34,184 nucleotides of DNA from the NCBI GenBank assembly GCA_036504675.1, contig DASXUT010000074.1, positions 1 to 34,184 of the forward strand. Direction: 5' to 3'. The notes beneath the pieces are model-generated. The model did not search any database and was not told the DNA's origin. It worked only from the letters and a program-made list of their open reading frames with translations. A program made the position numbers and the translations under genes. Source of the stretch: Bacillota bacterium (lineage in GTDB: Bacteria > Bacillota > Sulfobacillia > JAJYWN01 > JAJZPE01). How positions within the stretch are numbered: the stretch's first letter is position 1; each line of letters opens with the position of its first letter. Below are positions 1-7,825 of the stretch, in pieces.

Positions 1-1232
1 CATCGGCCGGACCGGGTGGGGTGACCGACGCCGGGAGCCTGTTCGTCGCCTTGGCGAGCGACGGCTCAGTGCTTCAGCGCGTGGACGGGACCGCCGCCGA
101 GGAGGAACGCGCGTTCTCCCTGGCGTTGATTGGCGACGTCAACGGGGACGGCGTGCCGGATTACATCGTGGGGGCCCCGTCGGCGGCGCCGGCCGGCCGG
201 TTCCTGGCCGGAAGCGCGTTCATCATCTCCGGTCTCGACGGCTCGATCATCCGCCGATTCGACGGCGCCAATGCTGGAGACCAGTTCGGCTGGTCGGTGG
301 CGGCGGCCGGGGACGTAAACAGCGACGGCACGCCCGATGTCATCGTGGGCGCGCCGTCGACCGCCCCCGGGGGAAGGTCGTTCGCTGGAAGCGTCTTCGT
401 CTTCAGTGGCCTTGATGGCTCACTGTTGTACCGATTCGACGGCCCGAGCCCTGGCGATGCCCTGGGCTTTTCCGTCCTGGGAGGAGTCGACCTCAATGGG
501 GATGCGGTCCCCGACATCGTCGCCGGTGCCCCATCGGCCTCGCCCGGCGGCAGGACGGACGCGGGCAGCGTCCTGGTCTTTTCCGGGGCGACCGGCGGGG
601 CGCTCTATCGGGTGGATGGCCCGGAGCAGGCCGATGAGCTTGGCTTCTCCTTGGCCGCGGTCCACGATATCGATGGGGACGGAACCTCCGATTTGGTCGT
701 CGGGGCCCCATCGGCGTCCCCCGGTGGAAGGTCCGACGCCGGAAGCGTCTTCGTCTTCTCCGGCCGCACCGGAGCCCCGCTGCTGAGGGCCGACGCGGCG
801 ACGCCCGGCGGGGAGATGGGCGTGTCCGTCCTGGGGACCGTGGACCTCGACGCCGATGGCTTTTCCGATTTCGCCGTCGGCGCCCCCTCAGCCAGCCCCG
901 CTGGCCGCACCTGGGCTGGAAGCGTCTTTGTCATGTCCGGGCGGACCGGCCTGGTCCTTCAGCGGTTGGATGGCGCGGCGGCCGGCGATGAGTTCGGTTG
1001 GTCCCTGGCCAACGCGTCGAATGTTGACGGCGCGGGGGCCCCAGGGGTGGTTGTCGGCGCTCCATCCACGAGTCCATCCGGTCGCCGCTCGGCGGGGACG
1101 GCCTACGTCTTCGCCCTGACCTCGCCGACCATTGCCCTTTGCTGCTACGTGCTCTTGGCCGCCCGAGTCATCGCCAAAAGGAACGTCACCCTTCTGGTCC
1201 CGGTGTTCGGGATCCCCCCGCGGGTCGGCTGA
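1..1232 (+). CDS. FG-GAP / integrin-alpha-like repeat protein, 5' end cut by window
   Basis: Beta-propeller made of tandem repeats of about 59 residues. Each has a calcium-loop-like motif (DVNGDGVPD, DVNSDGTPD, DLNGDAVPD, DIDGDGTSD, DLDADGFSD), then VGAPSASPGGR, AGSVFVFSG and a run ending near RVDG. The frame is open to the first base and the codons before the GTG at 21 (SAGPGG) belong to another repeat, so the true start lies upstream and GTG21 is only internal. About six repeats are visible. The last one (NVDGAGAPG) has lost its acidic ligands. The protein ends in a short tail with a hydrophobic stretch (IALCCYVLLAA) and a basic stop-transfer-like patch, but no LPXTG or dockerin. FG-GAP proteins are usually extracellular and act in adhesion or carbohydrate binding; the ligand cannot be told here. 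Confidence 0.85.
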   Translation, partial: SAGPGGVTDAGSLFVALASDGSVLQRVDGTAAEEERAFSLALIGDVNGDGVPDYIVGAPSAAPAGRFLAGSAFIISGLDGSIIRRFDGANAGDQFGWSVAAAGDVNSDGTPDVIVGAPSTAPGGRSFAGSVFVFSGLDGSLLYRFDGPSPGDALGFSVLGGVDLNGDAVPDIVAGAPSASPGGRTDAGSVLVFSGATGGALYRVDGPEQADELGFSLAAVHDIDGDGTSDLVVGAPSASPGGRSDAGSVFVFSGRTGAPLLRADAATPGGEMGVSVLGTVDLDADGFSDFAVGAPSASPAGRTWAGSVFVMSGRTGLVLQRLDGAAAGDEFGWSLANASNVDGAGAPGVVVGAPSTSPSGRRSAGTAYVFALTSPTIALCCYVLLAARVIAKRNVTLLVPVFGIPPRVG

Positions 1233-1253
1233 CGGTTCGACGGCGGCGGCAAC

Positions 1254-2069
1254 CTATCCCTGATCCGCATCCGCTCGGGGAAACCGGAAGTGGTACCTGA
1301 TTCCCGTCGGCCAGGTGATCAGGGAATCGTCCTCAGTCCCCCAGGGCCCGGCGTTGTGGACGAGAAGCGGGACCCCATCCTTTCGACGCCGGTCGGAAAC
1401 GATTCCGATGTGGTCCAAAGACCGCCCGAAGATGACGATATCCCCTCCCTGCCATTGCTTCAGGTTTTCCCTGTCCCCCGGGATGACCTCCCGCGTCAGA
1501 CTGGTCGCCCGCTTGCTGAAGAACACGGCCAGGTTCTGGACGCGCCGGAAGTCGATGTTGGGGTCGGGCCGGCCACCCACCCGGGGGTAGTCGCCGGGGT
1601 GAGCCTTGATGTCCGCGTCAAGGATGGCCTTGAAATCGTAACCCGCCGCCTTGAGAGCCTTCCAGATCACGTCGGTGCAGACGCCCTCATCCTCGGGCGG
1701 GTAGCCGCCCGCATAATAGGCGTCCCGATACTGCGGCTTGGACTGGACGTATTCCCGGGCCCCGGCGACCATGTCGTCAAGATCCAGGAGCCCGTCCCCG
1801 TCCTGGTCGTGGGGGATGGCGACCTTCTCCACCTCGACCCGTGGCTCGAAGGGGTTCAGTCGGTCGATGGGCGAGGCCAGGCCGGTCAACCGGCCGATCG
1901 ACGACCAACCGACGTCGGTCAGGAAGACGAAGGTCGCCGCGGCCAAGACCAACCCGGCGACGATCAGCCAGGCCGCCGGCAAGCCCTTACGGGCACGCCG
2001 ACCCCGATGGGTCCTGGCCGATCGGCCGACATCTTCCCTCGGTTTGAACGGCGTCGGCACTCTCTCCAT
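1254..2069 (-). CDS. DUF1287 domain protein, membrane-anchored NlpC/P60-like fold
   Basis: About 271 residues. A basic N-terminus is followed by one membrane segment (about 33-51), then a DUF1287 domain on the outer side. Recognisable are GVCTDV with a likely catalytic Cys near 131, GGDIVIFG, SLDHIGIVSD with His near 220, and VHNAGP near 238. This Cys-His arrangement is that of the papain-like NlpC/P60 superfamily, so wall hydrolase or amidase activity is plausible but unproven. Residues about 88-99 (DQDGDGLLDLDD) look like an EF-hand/dockerin-type calcium loop. ATG at 2069 is chosen because GGAGAAAGG lies 11 bases upstream; the GTG at 2081 overlaps that site. The 3' end faces the FG-GAP gene, 21 bases away. 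Confidence 0.8.
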   Translation of the reverse strand: MERVPTPFKPREDVGRSARTHRGRRARKGLPAAWLIVAGLVLAAATFVFLTDVGWSSIGRLTGLASPIDRLNPFEPRVEVEKVAIPHDQDGDGLLDLDDMVAGAREYVQSKPQYRDAYYAGGYPPEDEGVCTDVIWKALKAAGYDFKAILDADIKAHPGDYPRVGGRPDPNIDFRRVQNLAVFFSKRATSLTREVIPGDRENLKQWQGGDIVIFGRSLDHIGIVSDRRRKDGVPLLVHNAGPWGTEDDSLITWPTGIRYHFRFPRADADQG

Positions 2070-2146
2070 GGTCGATCGCACCTTTCTCCGAGCCTGCCGG
2101 CCGCGCTTCGCCGCGGGCCTGGACCTCAGCGCGCGGACCGATGCAC

Positions 2147-2177
2147 GAAGGGCCGTCGCTCAACGCGGCGGCCCTTC
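2147..2177 (-). terminator. GC-rich hairpin between nfnB and the DUF1287 gene
   Basis: Nine-base perfect arms GAAGGGCCG / CGGCCCTTC enclose 13 bases. It sits just downstream of nfnB in its reading direction. There is no U-run, so it may be a weak terminator or an mRNA-stabilising hairpin. Confidence 0.4.
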
Positions 2178-2212
2178 TCGTCACGTTCGTCCAAAGCTGG
2201 CCTTTCCGTGGC

Positions 2213-3619
2213 TCAGGCCTTCTTCGCCCGCTCCTGGAGGTCCTCGTGGATGGCCTTGGCCGCCTTCTTGCCGGCGCCCATGGCCAGGATGACGGTGGCC
2301 GAACCGGTGACCGCATCGCCGCCGGCGTAAACGGCGTCGCGGGTCGTCTTGCCGGTCTCCTCCTCGACGATCAGGCCGCCCCATTCCTTCGTCTTCAGCC
2401 CCGGGGTGGTGCTGGAGAGGAGCGGGTTCGGGCTGGTCCCGAGGGCGACGACGACGGTGTCGCACTCCATGACGTAGTTCGAGTTGGGGATGGGCACCGG
2501 TCGCGCCCGACCGCTGGCGTCGGGCTCACCCAGTTCCATCTTCTGGACCTCCATCCCCTTGACCCAGCCGGTCTCGTCGCCGAGGAACTTGACCGGGTTG
2601 GTCAGGAAATGGAACTTGACCCCTTCCTCGATGGCGTGCTCGAACTCCTCGGCCCTGGCGGTCATCTCTTTCTCCGTCCGGCGGTAGACGACAAAGGCCT
2701 CATCGGCCCCGTGGCGCAGGGCTGAACGGACCGAGTCCATGGCCACGTTGCCGGCCCCGATGACGGCGACCTTCTTCCCCATCTTGATCGGTGTGTCGTA
2801 ATCGGGGAATCTGTAGGCCTTCATCAGGTTGGTCCGGGTCAGGTACTCGTTGGCCGAGTAGATGCCATTGAGGTTCTCCCCGGGGATGCCCATGAACTTC
2901 GGCAGACCGGCCCCGGTACCGAGGAAGACGGCTTCGTAGCCCATGGCGAAGACCTCGTCGACGGTGACCGTCCGGCCGATAATGACGTCGGTGCGGACCT
3001 CGACGCCGAGCTTCTTCAGAAGGTCGACCTCCTCGGCGACGATGGCCTTGGGGAGACGGAATTCGGGGATGCCGTAGATGAGGACCCCGCCCGACGCGTG
3101 GAGGGCCTCGAAGATGGTCACGGAGTAGCCCAGCTTGGCCAGGTCTCCGGCGGCCGTCAGGCCGGCCGGGCCGGAGCCGACGATGGCCACCTTGCGGCCC
3201 TTCCCCGGAGCCCCGTCGCCGGGCTTCTGCACGTTGACGCCCCGCTTCATGGCCATGTCGGAGGCGTAGCGCTCCAGCCGGCCGATGGCTTCGGGCTGAC
3301 CCTTCTTGCCCAGCAGGCAGAGCTTCTCGCACTGCTCCTCCTGCGGGCAGACGCGCCCGCAGACGGCCGGCAGGGAGTTGGTTTCCTTGATCTTGTCGTA
3401 GGCGGCCGCCCAATCACCCGTCTTGGCCGCTTTGATGAAGTCCTTGATCTGCACGCCGACGGGGCAGCCCTTCTGACAGGGCGCGTCCTTGCATTGCAGG
3501 CAGCGGGCCGCTTCGGCGATGGCGTCCTCTTCCCGATAGCCCAGGGCGACTTCATTGAAGTTGCGCTTGCGCGCCTCGGCCTCCTGGGTCGGCATCGAGG
3601 TTCTCGGCTTGATCGGCAT
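2213..3619 (-). CDS. nfnB: NfnB / glutamate synthase small subunit-like FAD-NAD(P)H oxidoreductase
   Basis: 468 residues, normal length for the large Nfn subunit. The N-terminal domain carries two clusters of cysteines for [4Fe-4S] centres (RCLQCKDAPCQKGCPVG, then VCGRVCPQEEQCEKLC). A Rossmann FAD site follows (VAIVGSGPAGLTAA, about 149-162), then the NAD(P) site (VAVIGAGNVAMD, near 290) and the C-terminal FAD contact (VYAGGDAVTGSATV). With NfnA this forms the bifurcating NADH-dependent reduced ferredoxin:NADP oxidoreductase of anaerobes; homologues are often annotated as gltA. Its ATG shares one base with the nfnA stop (TAATG), implying translational coupling. A glutamate synthase small subunit would normally sit next to a large gltB, which is absent here. 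Confidence 0.85.
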   Translation of the reverse strand: MPIKPRTSMPTQEAEARKRNFNEVALGYREEDAIAEAARCLQCKDAPCQKGCPVGVQIKDFIKAAKTGDWAAAYDKIKETNSLPAVCGRVCPQEEQCEKLCLLGKKGQPEAIGRLERYASDMAMKRGVNVQKPGDGAPGKGRKVAIVGSGPAGLTAAGDLAKLGYSVTIFEALHASGGVLIYGIPEFRLPKAIVAEEVDLLKKLGVEVRTDVIIGRTVTVDEVFAMGYEAVFLGTGAGLPKFMGIPGENLNGIYSANEYLTRTNLMKAYRFPDYDTPIKMGKKVAVIGAGNVAMDSVRSALRHGADEAFVVYRRTEKEMTARAEEFEHAIEEGVKFHFLTNPVKFLGDETGWVKGMEVQKMELGEPDASGRARPVPIPNSNYVMECDTVVVALGTSPNPLLSSTTPGLKTKEWGGLIVEEETGKTTRDAVYAGGDAVTGSATVILAMGAGKKAAKAIHEDLQERAKKA

Positions 3620-4455
3620 TACTTGGCCACCTCCGCCTTGTAGCGATCAAAGGCCACCCTCTGCTCGGCCGCGTACATCTTGCCGCGCCGGACGGCCTCG
3701 TCGAAGTCGACCTTGTGGGCGTCGAAGATGGGGCCGTCGACGCAGGCGAAGCGGGTCTTCCCCTCGACCGTGCAGCGGCAGGCGCCGCACATCCCGGTCC
3801 CATCGACCATGATCGGGTCCAAGCTGACCAGGGTCTTGAGGTTATATGGCCGGGTCGCCTCGGCCACCGCCCGCATCATGACCATCGGGCCGATGGCGAT
3901 GACCTGGTCGATCTTGACGCCCTGGTCGATTAGTTCCTTCTTGAGGACGTCGGTGACCAGGCCCTTGGTGCCCAAGCTGCCGTCGTCCGTGGCCACCAGG
4001 ACTTCGCCGCACGACTCGGCCAGCTCGTCCCGGAGGATCAGGAGGTCCTTGGTCCTGGCGCCGACGATCCCGGTCACCTTGACCCCTCGGCTCTTGAGAG
4101 CCTTGGCGATGGGTAGGATCGGGGCGACGCCGAAGCCTCCACCGACGACGACGACGTGACCCGAATCGAGCAACGGCGCGGGCTTGCCGAGGGGGCCGGC
4201 GAAGTCCAGAAGATCCTGCCCTTCCTCGAGTCTTCCCAACATGCTGCTGGTCTTGCCGACTTCCTGGACGACGATGGTCACCGTCCCGCGACCCGGGTCA
4301 GTGGCGGCGACGGTGAGCGGGATGCGTTCGCCCTTCTCCGTCACCCTCACCACGACGAACTGACCCGGCTGCGCCTTCTTGGCCACCAGGGCGGCATCGA
4401 CTTCGAAGAGCTTGGTCACTGGGGTCAGGATCCGTTTCTTGACGATCTTGAACAT
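3619..4455 (-). CDS. nfnA: NfnA, FAD/NAD-binding [2Fe-2S] subunit (sulfide dehydrogenase-type)
   Basis: 278 residues with ferredoxin-reductase-like architecture: FAD-binding beta barrel at the N-terminus (PGQFVVVR, then RIPLTVA), an NAD-binding half (VVVVGGGFGVAPILPIAK), and a C-terminal [2Fe-2S] ligand set (GMCGACRCTVEG, then FACVDGP). This is the layout of the small Nfn subunit and of the dihydroorotate dehydrogenase electron-transfer subunit PyrK. Pairing with nfnB and lack of pyrD nearby favour Nfn. ATG at 4455 is chosen because AGGAGA precedes it closely and it begins the family-typical MFKIV; an upstream GTG-type extension to 4539 has no such support. It is first in a two-gene unit with nfnB, with a 139-base upstream region holding an inverted repeat. 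Confidence 0.82.
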   Translation of the reverse strand: MFKIVKKRILTPVTKLFEVDAALVAKKAQPGQFVVVRVTEKGERIPLTVAATDPGRGTVTIVVQEVGKTSSMLGRLEEGQDLLDFAGPLGKPAPLLDSGHVVVVGGGFGVAPILPIAKALKSRGVKVTGIVGARTKDLLILRDELAESCGEVLVATDDGSLGTKGLVTDVLKKELIDQGVKIDQVIAIGPMVMMRAVAEATRPYNLKTLVSLDPIMVDGTGMCGACRCTVEGKTRFACVDGPIFDAHKVDFDEAVRRGKMYAAEQRVAFDRYKAEVAK

Positions 4456-4492
4456 TCCGGTCTCTCCTGTCTGGTCGTTTGTAAAAGGGGAC

Positions 4493-4516
4493 CAGTAGTG
4501 ATTCTTGGCACTACTG
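4493..4516. repeat. perfect inverted repeat upstream of nfnA
   Basis: CAGTAGTG and CACTACTG, 8-base perfect arms separated by 8 bases, lie 38 bases before the nfnA start and downstream of any likely promoter. It could be a regulator site or a hairpin in the nfnAB leader. No known operator was recognised. Confidence 0.45.
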
Positions 4517-4594
4517 CCTTCATCCTTTTCAGGACCCAACAGTTTTTATCCTATCATGATTGCCGCCGTTCGTCGGCCCCTAAAGCCTGGCATT

Positions 4595-5656
4595 TCACTG
4601 CGTCCTCGAGCGTCGATGCCTGGGCCAGAGGGCCGCCCCTTGCCAGGCCACGCCGACGGCGTTATCGGTGCACAGCCGGCCGTCGGGAAAATAGAGTCGG
4701 GCCCCGACGGCGCGGTGGCCCAGTCGTTCACCGAGGCGTTCACGCAGATAGGCGTTGGAAGCCACCCCGCCGACGACGAGGACGTCCTTGATCCCGGTGC
4801 TCTCGACCGCGGGCCGGATCATCTTCTCAAGGGCCTTGGCCAGCGCCCGTTGGGCCGCCCAGGCCACGTCGGCTGCCGCCGCCCCACCCCCCAGGGCCCG
4901 GTAAGCCGCCGATAGGGGCCCCGACAGGCTGAAGTAGAAGCGCCCGTCGCGCAGGCCGGCGGCCACCGGCAGGGTGACCGCGTCCGGCCGCCCCTCCTTG
5001 GCCAGCCTTTCGAGGTGCGATCCCGCCGGGAAGGGCAGTCCCATGTGCACTCCGAGGTGGTCCAGGAACTGGCCGGCGTGGAGGTCGATGGTCCCGCCGG
5101 TGAGGATGACGTCGAAAAGGGGTCGCGGGCGCCCGGACCTACCCCTCGCCCGGACGGCCTGGGCGGGTTCGAGGATCAAGAGCTCACTGGTCCCGCCGGA
5201 GAGGTGCACGGCCAGCAGACGGAGTCCGGCGCCGAGGACCGCCCCGGCTTCCGAGGTCTCCAGGCCGGCCCTGAGGTGACCCTCTTGGTGGGTCACCGGA
5301 ATCAAGGGAAGGCCGAGGGCCGCGGCCAGGGTCCGGCCGAAGCCCTCGGCGACCTTGAAGACCGGCATGTACGATCCCATTTCCGGACGCGGGGCGACGC
5401 TGGCGGCCACGGCCGCCAGGCGGAAGGGCTCACGGCCTTTGGCCCGGGCCTCGCCGAGGACCTCGTCGAGGACCTCGGGCAGGGCCAGGAGGTGCCGGAA
5501 GACCGCCTCCGACTGAGCCAAGCCACGCCCCCCGGAGGGGACCGACACGGGGCGGCGGGCCTCGGCCAGCGGGGCAAGATCTCCCCCCGCCCGGACCAGG
5601 GCCACCGACGTCGTGTAGTAGCTGGTATCCAGACCGAGGATGGCCCGCTCGCTCAT
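4595..5656 (-). CDS. TsaD/Kae1-like (M22) ATPase-fold protein, probable TsaD paralogue
   Basis: 353 residues of the ASKHA-type TsaD/Gcp fold. Seen are ILGLDTSYYTTSVAL at the N-terminus, the metal-ligand motif HQEGH (TsaD: HxEGH), HLSGGTSELLI, DLHAGQFLDHLG in place of the TsaD DDAAGEAFDK segment, VVGGVASN, and CTDNAVGVA near the C-terminus. TsaD makes t6A37 on ANN-decoding tRNAs with TsaB/TsaE/TsaC. In many Clostridia a second, divergent TsaD-like gene sits after nusB, as here (43 bases after nusB, same strand), with unknown role. Divergence at the substrate loop and absence of tsaB/tsaE nearby make me favour the paralogue over the true t6A enzyme. Confidence 0.75.
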   Translation of the reverse strand: MSERAILGLDTSYYTTSVALVRAGGDLAPLAEARRPVSVPSGGRGLAQSEAVFRHLLALPEVLDEVLGEARAKGREPFRLAAVAASVAPRPEMGSYMPVFKVAEGFGRTLAAALGLPLIPVTHQEGHLRAGLETSEAGAVLGAGLRLLAVHLSGGTSELLILEPAQAVRARGRSGRPRPLFDVILTGGTIDLHAGQFLDHLGVHMGLPFPAGSHLERLAKEGRPDAVTLPVAAGLRDGRFYFSLSGPLSAAYRALGGGAAAADVAWAAQRALAKALEKMIRPAVESTGIKDVLVVGGVASNAYLRERLGERLGHRAVGARLYFPDGRLCTDNAVGVAWQGAALWPRHRRSRTQ

Positions 5657-5699
5657 GGGTTCACCCCGCCCTTTCCCCGCGCCCGCCGACTCTCCCCGG

Positions 5700-6206
5700 C
5701 TACTCGTCGCGCTTCAAGAGCCGAGCGGCGTTGCCGAGGATGCCGTTGACGAAGCGTCCCGACTCCCCGGTCCCGAATTTCTTGGCCAGTTCGACCGCCT
5801 CATTGATGGAGACCGAGACCGGGATGTCAGGCCGGTGAGCCATCTCGTAAAGGGCCAGACGCAAGACATTTCGGTCGATGTTGGCCATCCGCTCGATCCG
5901 CCATTCCCGGGCGTGGTCGACGATGATCTGATCGATCTCCGGTAGGTGGTCCAGGGCGCCGCGGACGAGTTCGCCGGCAAAGGCCACGTCCTCGGGGGTC
6001 AGGTCGGCGCTGACGCCCAGCCCGCCGGTGTGGCCGGTGTGGCCGCCACGGCCGGTGTGGCCGGTCCGGGCAGCCTCTTCTTCCCCATCACCCATCAGTC
6101 GCTGGAGCTCAGCCGTATAGTCGAGGGCCCGAGCCGGATCGGCCCGACCGACGTCGACCTGAAACAGGACCTTAAGGGCCAATTCTCGGGTGGCCCTCCG
6201 GCTCAT
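5700..6206 (-). CDS. nusB: transcription antitermination factor NusB
   Basis: 168 residues, somewhat longer than the usual 130-150. The N-terminal RRATRELALKVLFQVD helix and C-terminal NIDRNVLRLALYEM, VSINEAVELAKKFG and RFVNGILGNAAR are diagnostic. NusB binds boxA RNA with S10 (NusE) in rRNA antitermination. Residues about 40-66 form a low-complexity loop (ARTGHTGRGGHTGHTGG) encoded by a 9-base tandem repeat; it falls between helices and probably does not destroy function. ATG at 6206 has GAGGAGG nine bases upstream. It follows the Asp23/AmaP/DUF2273 genes and precedes the TsaD-like gene, a common order in Clostridia. Confidence 0.93.
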   Translation of the reverse strand: MSRRATRELALKVLFQVDVGRADPARALDYTAELQRLMGDGEEEAARTGHTGRGGHTGHTGGLGVSADLTPEDVAFAGELVRGALDHLPEIDQIIVDHAREWRIERMANIDRNVLRLALYEMAHRPDIPVSVSINEAVELAKKFGTGESGRFVNGILGNAARLLKRDE

Positions 6207-6328
6207 AGAACGATGCCTCCTCGCAAAATCCCCGGCTGCGCTAGGCCGCCGGGGCGGTGTCGCTCGTCGATAGTTTGCTCAAAGCCGGGCTTCAGCCGCC
6301 GTCGCCGAAGGTGCCCTCCCGGGTGTCC

Positions 6329-6595
6329 CTAGCGTTCGCGGCCTCCGGGCGGCAGGAGCCGGTCGAGGATGTCGATCAGGCCTTCCTTGTCCTCATCCAT
6401 CTTGCGGCCGATCTGATAGCCGACGAAGACACAGATGGCGATAAAGATGGTCCACAGAAAGCCGAGCTTATAGATGGACAAGCTGATGGCCAGGCCAATC
6501 AGCGAGCCCACGGTTTTCCCGCGGTGGTTCTCGAAGAGCTCCTTGAAGAGCCGTTCCCAGACTGACCCTTCCTGCTTCTGGCCCTCTTGGCTCAT
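6329..6595 (-). CDS. DUF2273 small membrane protein
   Basis: 88 residues. An acidic/basic N-terminus is followed by a hydrophobic hairpin (about 29-62: VGSLIGLAISLSIYKLGF then TIFIAICVFVGYQIG) and the tail DKEGLIDILDRLLPPG. This is the small DUF2273 protein regularly found beside Asp23 and AmaP in Firmicutes. Its ATG overlaps the amaP stop codon (ATGA), so the two are translationally coupled. Its role is not established; a place in the Asp23 envelope-stress membrane complex is inferred from context. Confidence 0.88.
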   Translation of the reverse strand: MSQEGQKQEGSVWERLFKELFENHRGKTVGSLIGLAISLSIYKLGFLWTIFIAICVFVGYQIGRKMDEDKEGLIDILDRLLPPGGRER

Positions 6596-7134
6596 TCCAC
6601 TCGACCCTTCCGGACCTCATTGGTGATGTTCTCCACGAAGAGCCGGACCTCGTTGGCTTCCACCCCGACGACGTTCTTGACGTAACTCCGGGCGGATTTT
6701 TGGATCTGCTCCGAGACCTCGGGAATGTTGGATTCAGGGCTGACCCAGACCCTCAGCCTGACTCCGACCCCGCCCTGCAGGGCATAGACCCAGGCCTTGA
6801 CATCCCTGACTCCCTTGACTTGCCGAGTGACCTTCTTGACCAGGTTCTCGACGGCCCTGAGAGAGACCCGGACCTCGCCCAGGGAGGTCTCGTGGACGAC
6901 GGTCTCCAGCGGGTTCTGGCGGGAGAAGCCGTAGTAGATGAAACGCACGGCGACGACGAAGAACAGGGCGGCCAGGACGCCGATGGTCCAACGGCCGTTG
7001 GGATCGGCCAAGGCCTTCTGGGTGACTTTCAGCGGCTCGGCCCAGCCGCCCGCGGACATCGCCACGAAGATTAGCGACAAGAAAGCCATCCCGAAGGTGA
7101 AGACAGTCAGGATGATCCGATCGAAGATCCCCAT
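6592..7134 (-). CDS. amaP: AmaP, membrane anchor of Asp23-family envelope stress protein
   Basis: 180 residues. Two N-terminal membrane segments (about 7-29 and 48-68) precede a soluble domain related to Asp23 (about 80-178: LGEVRVSLRAVENLVKKV, VRDVKAWVYA, VGVRLRVWVSPESNIPEVSEQIQ, NVVGVEANEVRLFVENI). In Staphylococcus AmaP holds Asp23 at the membrane. The gene lies between the Asp23-family gene and DUF2273 as in other Firmicutes. Confidence 0.88.
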   Translation of the reverse strand: MGIFDRIILTVFTFGMAFLSLIFVAMSAGGWAEPLKVTQKALADPNGRWTIGVLAALFFVVAVRFIYYGFSRQNPLETVVHETSLGEVRVSLRAVENLVKKVTRQVKGVRDVKAWVYALQGGVGVRLRVWVSPESNIPEVSEQIQKSARSYVKNVVGVEANEVRLFVENITNEVRKGRVE

Positions 7135-7210
7135 TTAACAAAAGCTCCCTCCCAAAGGCTTGTCCTGCCGGAGCCCCAAAAAGGCCGCGGACAGCGGCTC
7201 CGCCCGCGGA

Positions 7211-7612
7211 TCAGCGCACCCTTTCGGTGGTCTCCTTCTCGTTATGGAAGGCTACCCCGTGGATGTGGACGTTGCACTCGACGACGTCAAGACCGGTCAT
7301 ACTCTCGACGGCCTTCTTGACATTCTCTTGCACCCTTTGGGCGACGTCCGGGATCCGCACGCCGTATTCGATGACGATGTAGAGGTCGACGGCGGCTTCC
7401 TTCTCCCCGACCTCGACCCGCACACCCTTGGAGAGGTTCCGCTTGCCGAGCATCTCGGTGATCCCGCCGACGATCCCACCGCTCATCCCGGCCACGCCTT
7501 CAACCTCCGTAGCCGCAATGCCCGCAATGATTCCGACGACGTCGTCGGCGATTCGGATGTTGGATCCGTCGTCACCGCCGTCGAATCGATTGATGGCTTC
7601 CGGCCGGTCCAA
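7211..7612 (-). CDS. Asp23/Gls24 family envelope stress response protein
   Basis: About 133 residues with the whole-family signature: IRIADDVVGIIAGIAATEVEGVAGMSGG, a GVRVEVGEKEAAVDLYIVIEYG core, IPDVAQRVQENVKKAVESMTGLDVVECNVHIHGV. Asp23 proteins are abundant cytosolic proteins tethered under the membrane by AmaP, encoded next. I place the start at TTG 7612 because AGGAGG lies eight bases before it; the GTG at 7621 overlaps that same Shine-Dalgarno and cannot use it. First gene of the unit running to nusB. Confidence 0.88.
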   Translation of the reverse strand: MDRPEAINRFDGGDDGSNIRIADDVVGIIAGIAATEVEGVAGMSGGIVGGITEMLGKRNLSKGVRVEVGEKEAAVDLYIVIEYGVRIPDVAQRVQENVKKAVESMTGLDVVECNVHIHGVAFHNEKETTERVR

Positions 7613-7792
7613 GCGTGCCACCTCCTAGCTCGTTCTCCCACTATGCTTATACCGAACCTGCCAGAATATAACTTTCGCCGGCGGCCGGTGGCCCAGGTCT
7701 GCCTGATTAGGGTGTTGGCTTGGGAAGACGCAAGGCTGATTGCTTTATCTTCTCCCTGGCGGTTTGAATTCCTGCAGAGGCAGTTCCTGCCG

Positions 7793-7821
7793 TTGACAGT
7801 AGTTCGCTATTTATGTTAACT
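7793..7821 (+). promoter_or_regulatory. probable sigma-A promoter of the riboswitch-controlled wall gene
   Basis: A perfect -35 TTGACA at 7793-7798, 17-base spacer and a weak -10 TTAACT at 7816-7821 (a TG just upstream gives an extended -10 character). The expected transcript start falls at the 5' edge of the riboswitch. Confidence 0.6.
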
Positions 7822-7825
7822 TGTT

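Noticed and set aside
60-1120. Repeats in the FG-GAP gene considered as a CRISPR or satellite array
   Set aside because: Spacing of about 177 bases is a codon multiple and the frame is maintained; these are protein repeats.
2213-3619. nfnB gene as glutamate synthase small subunit GltD
   Set aside because: No large subunit nearby, and the tightly coupled upstream gene is the Nfn small subunit.
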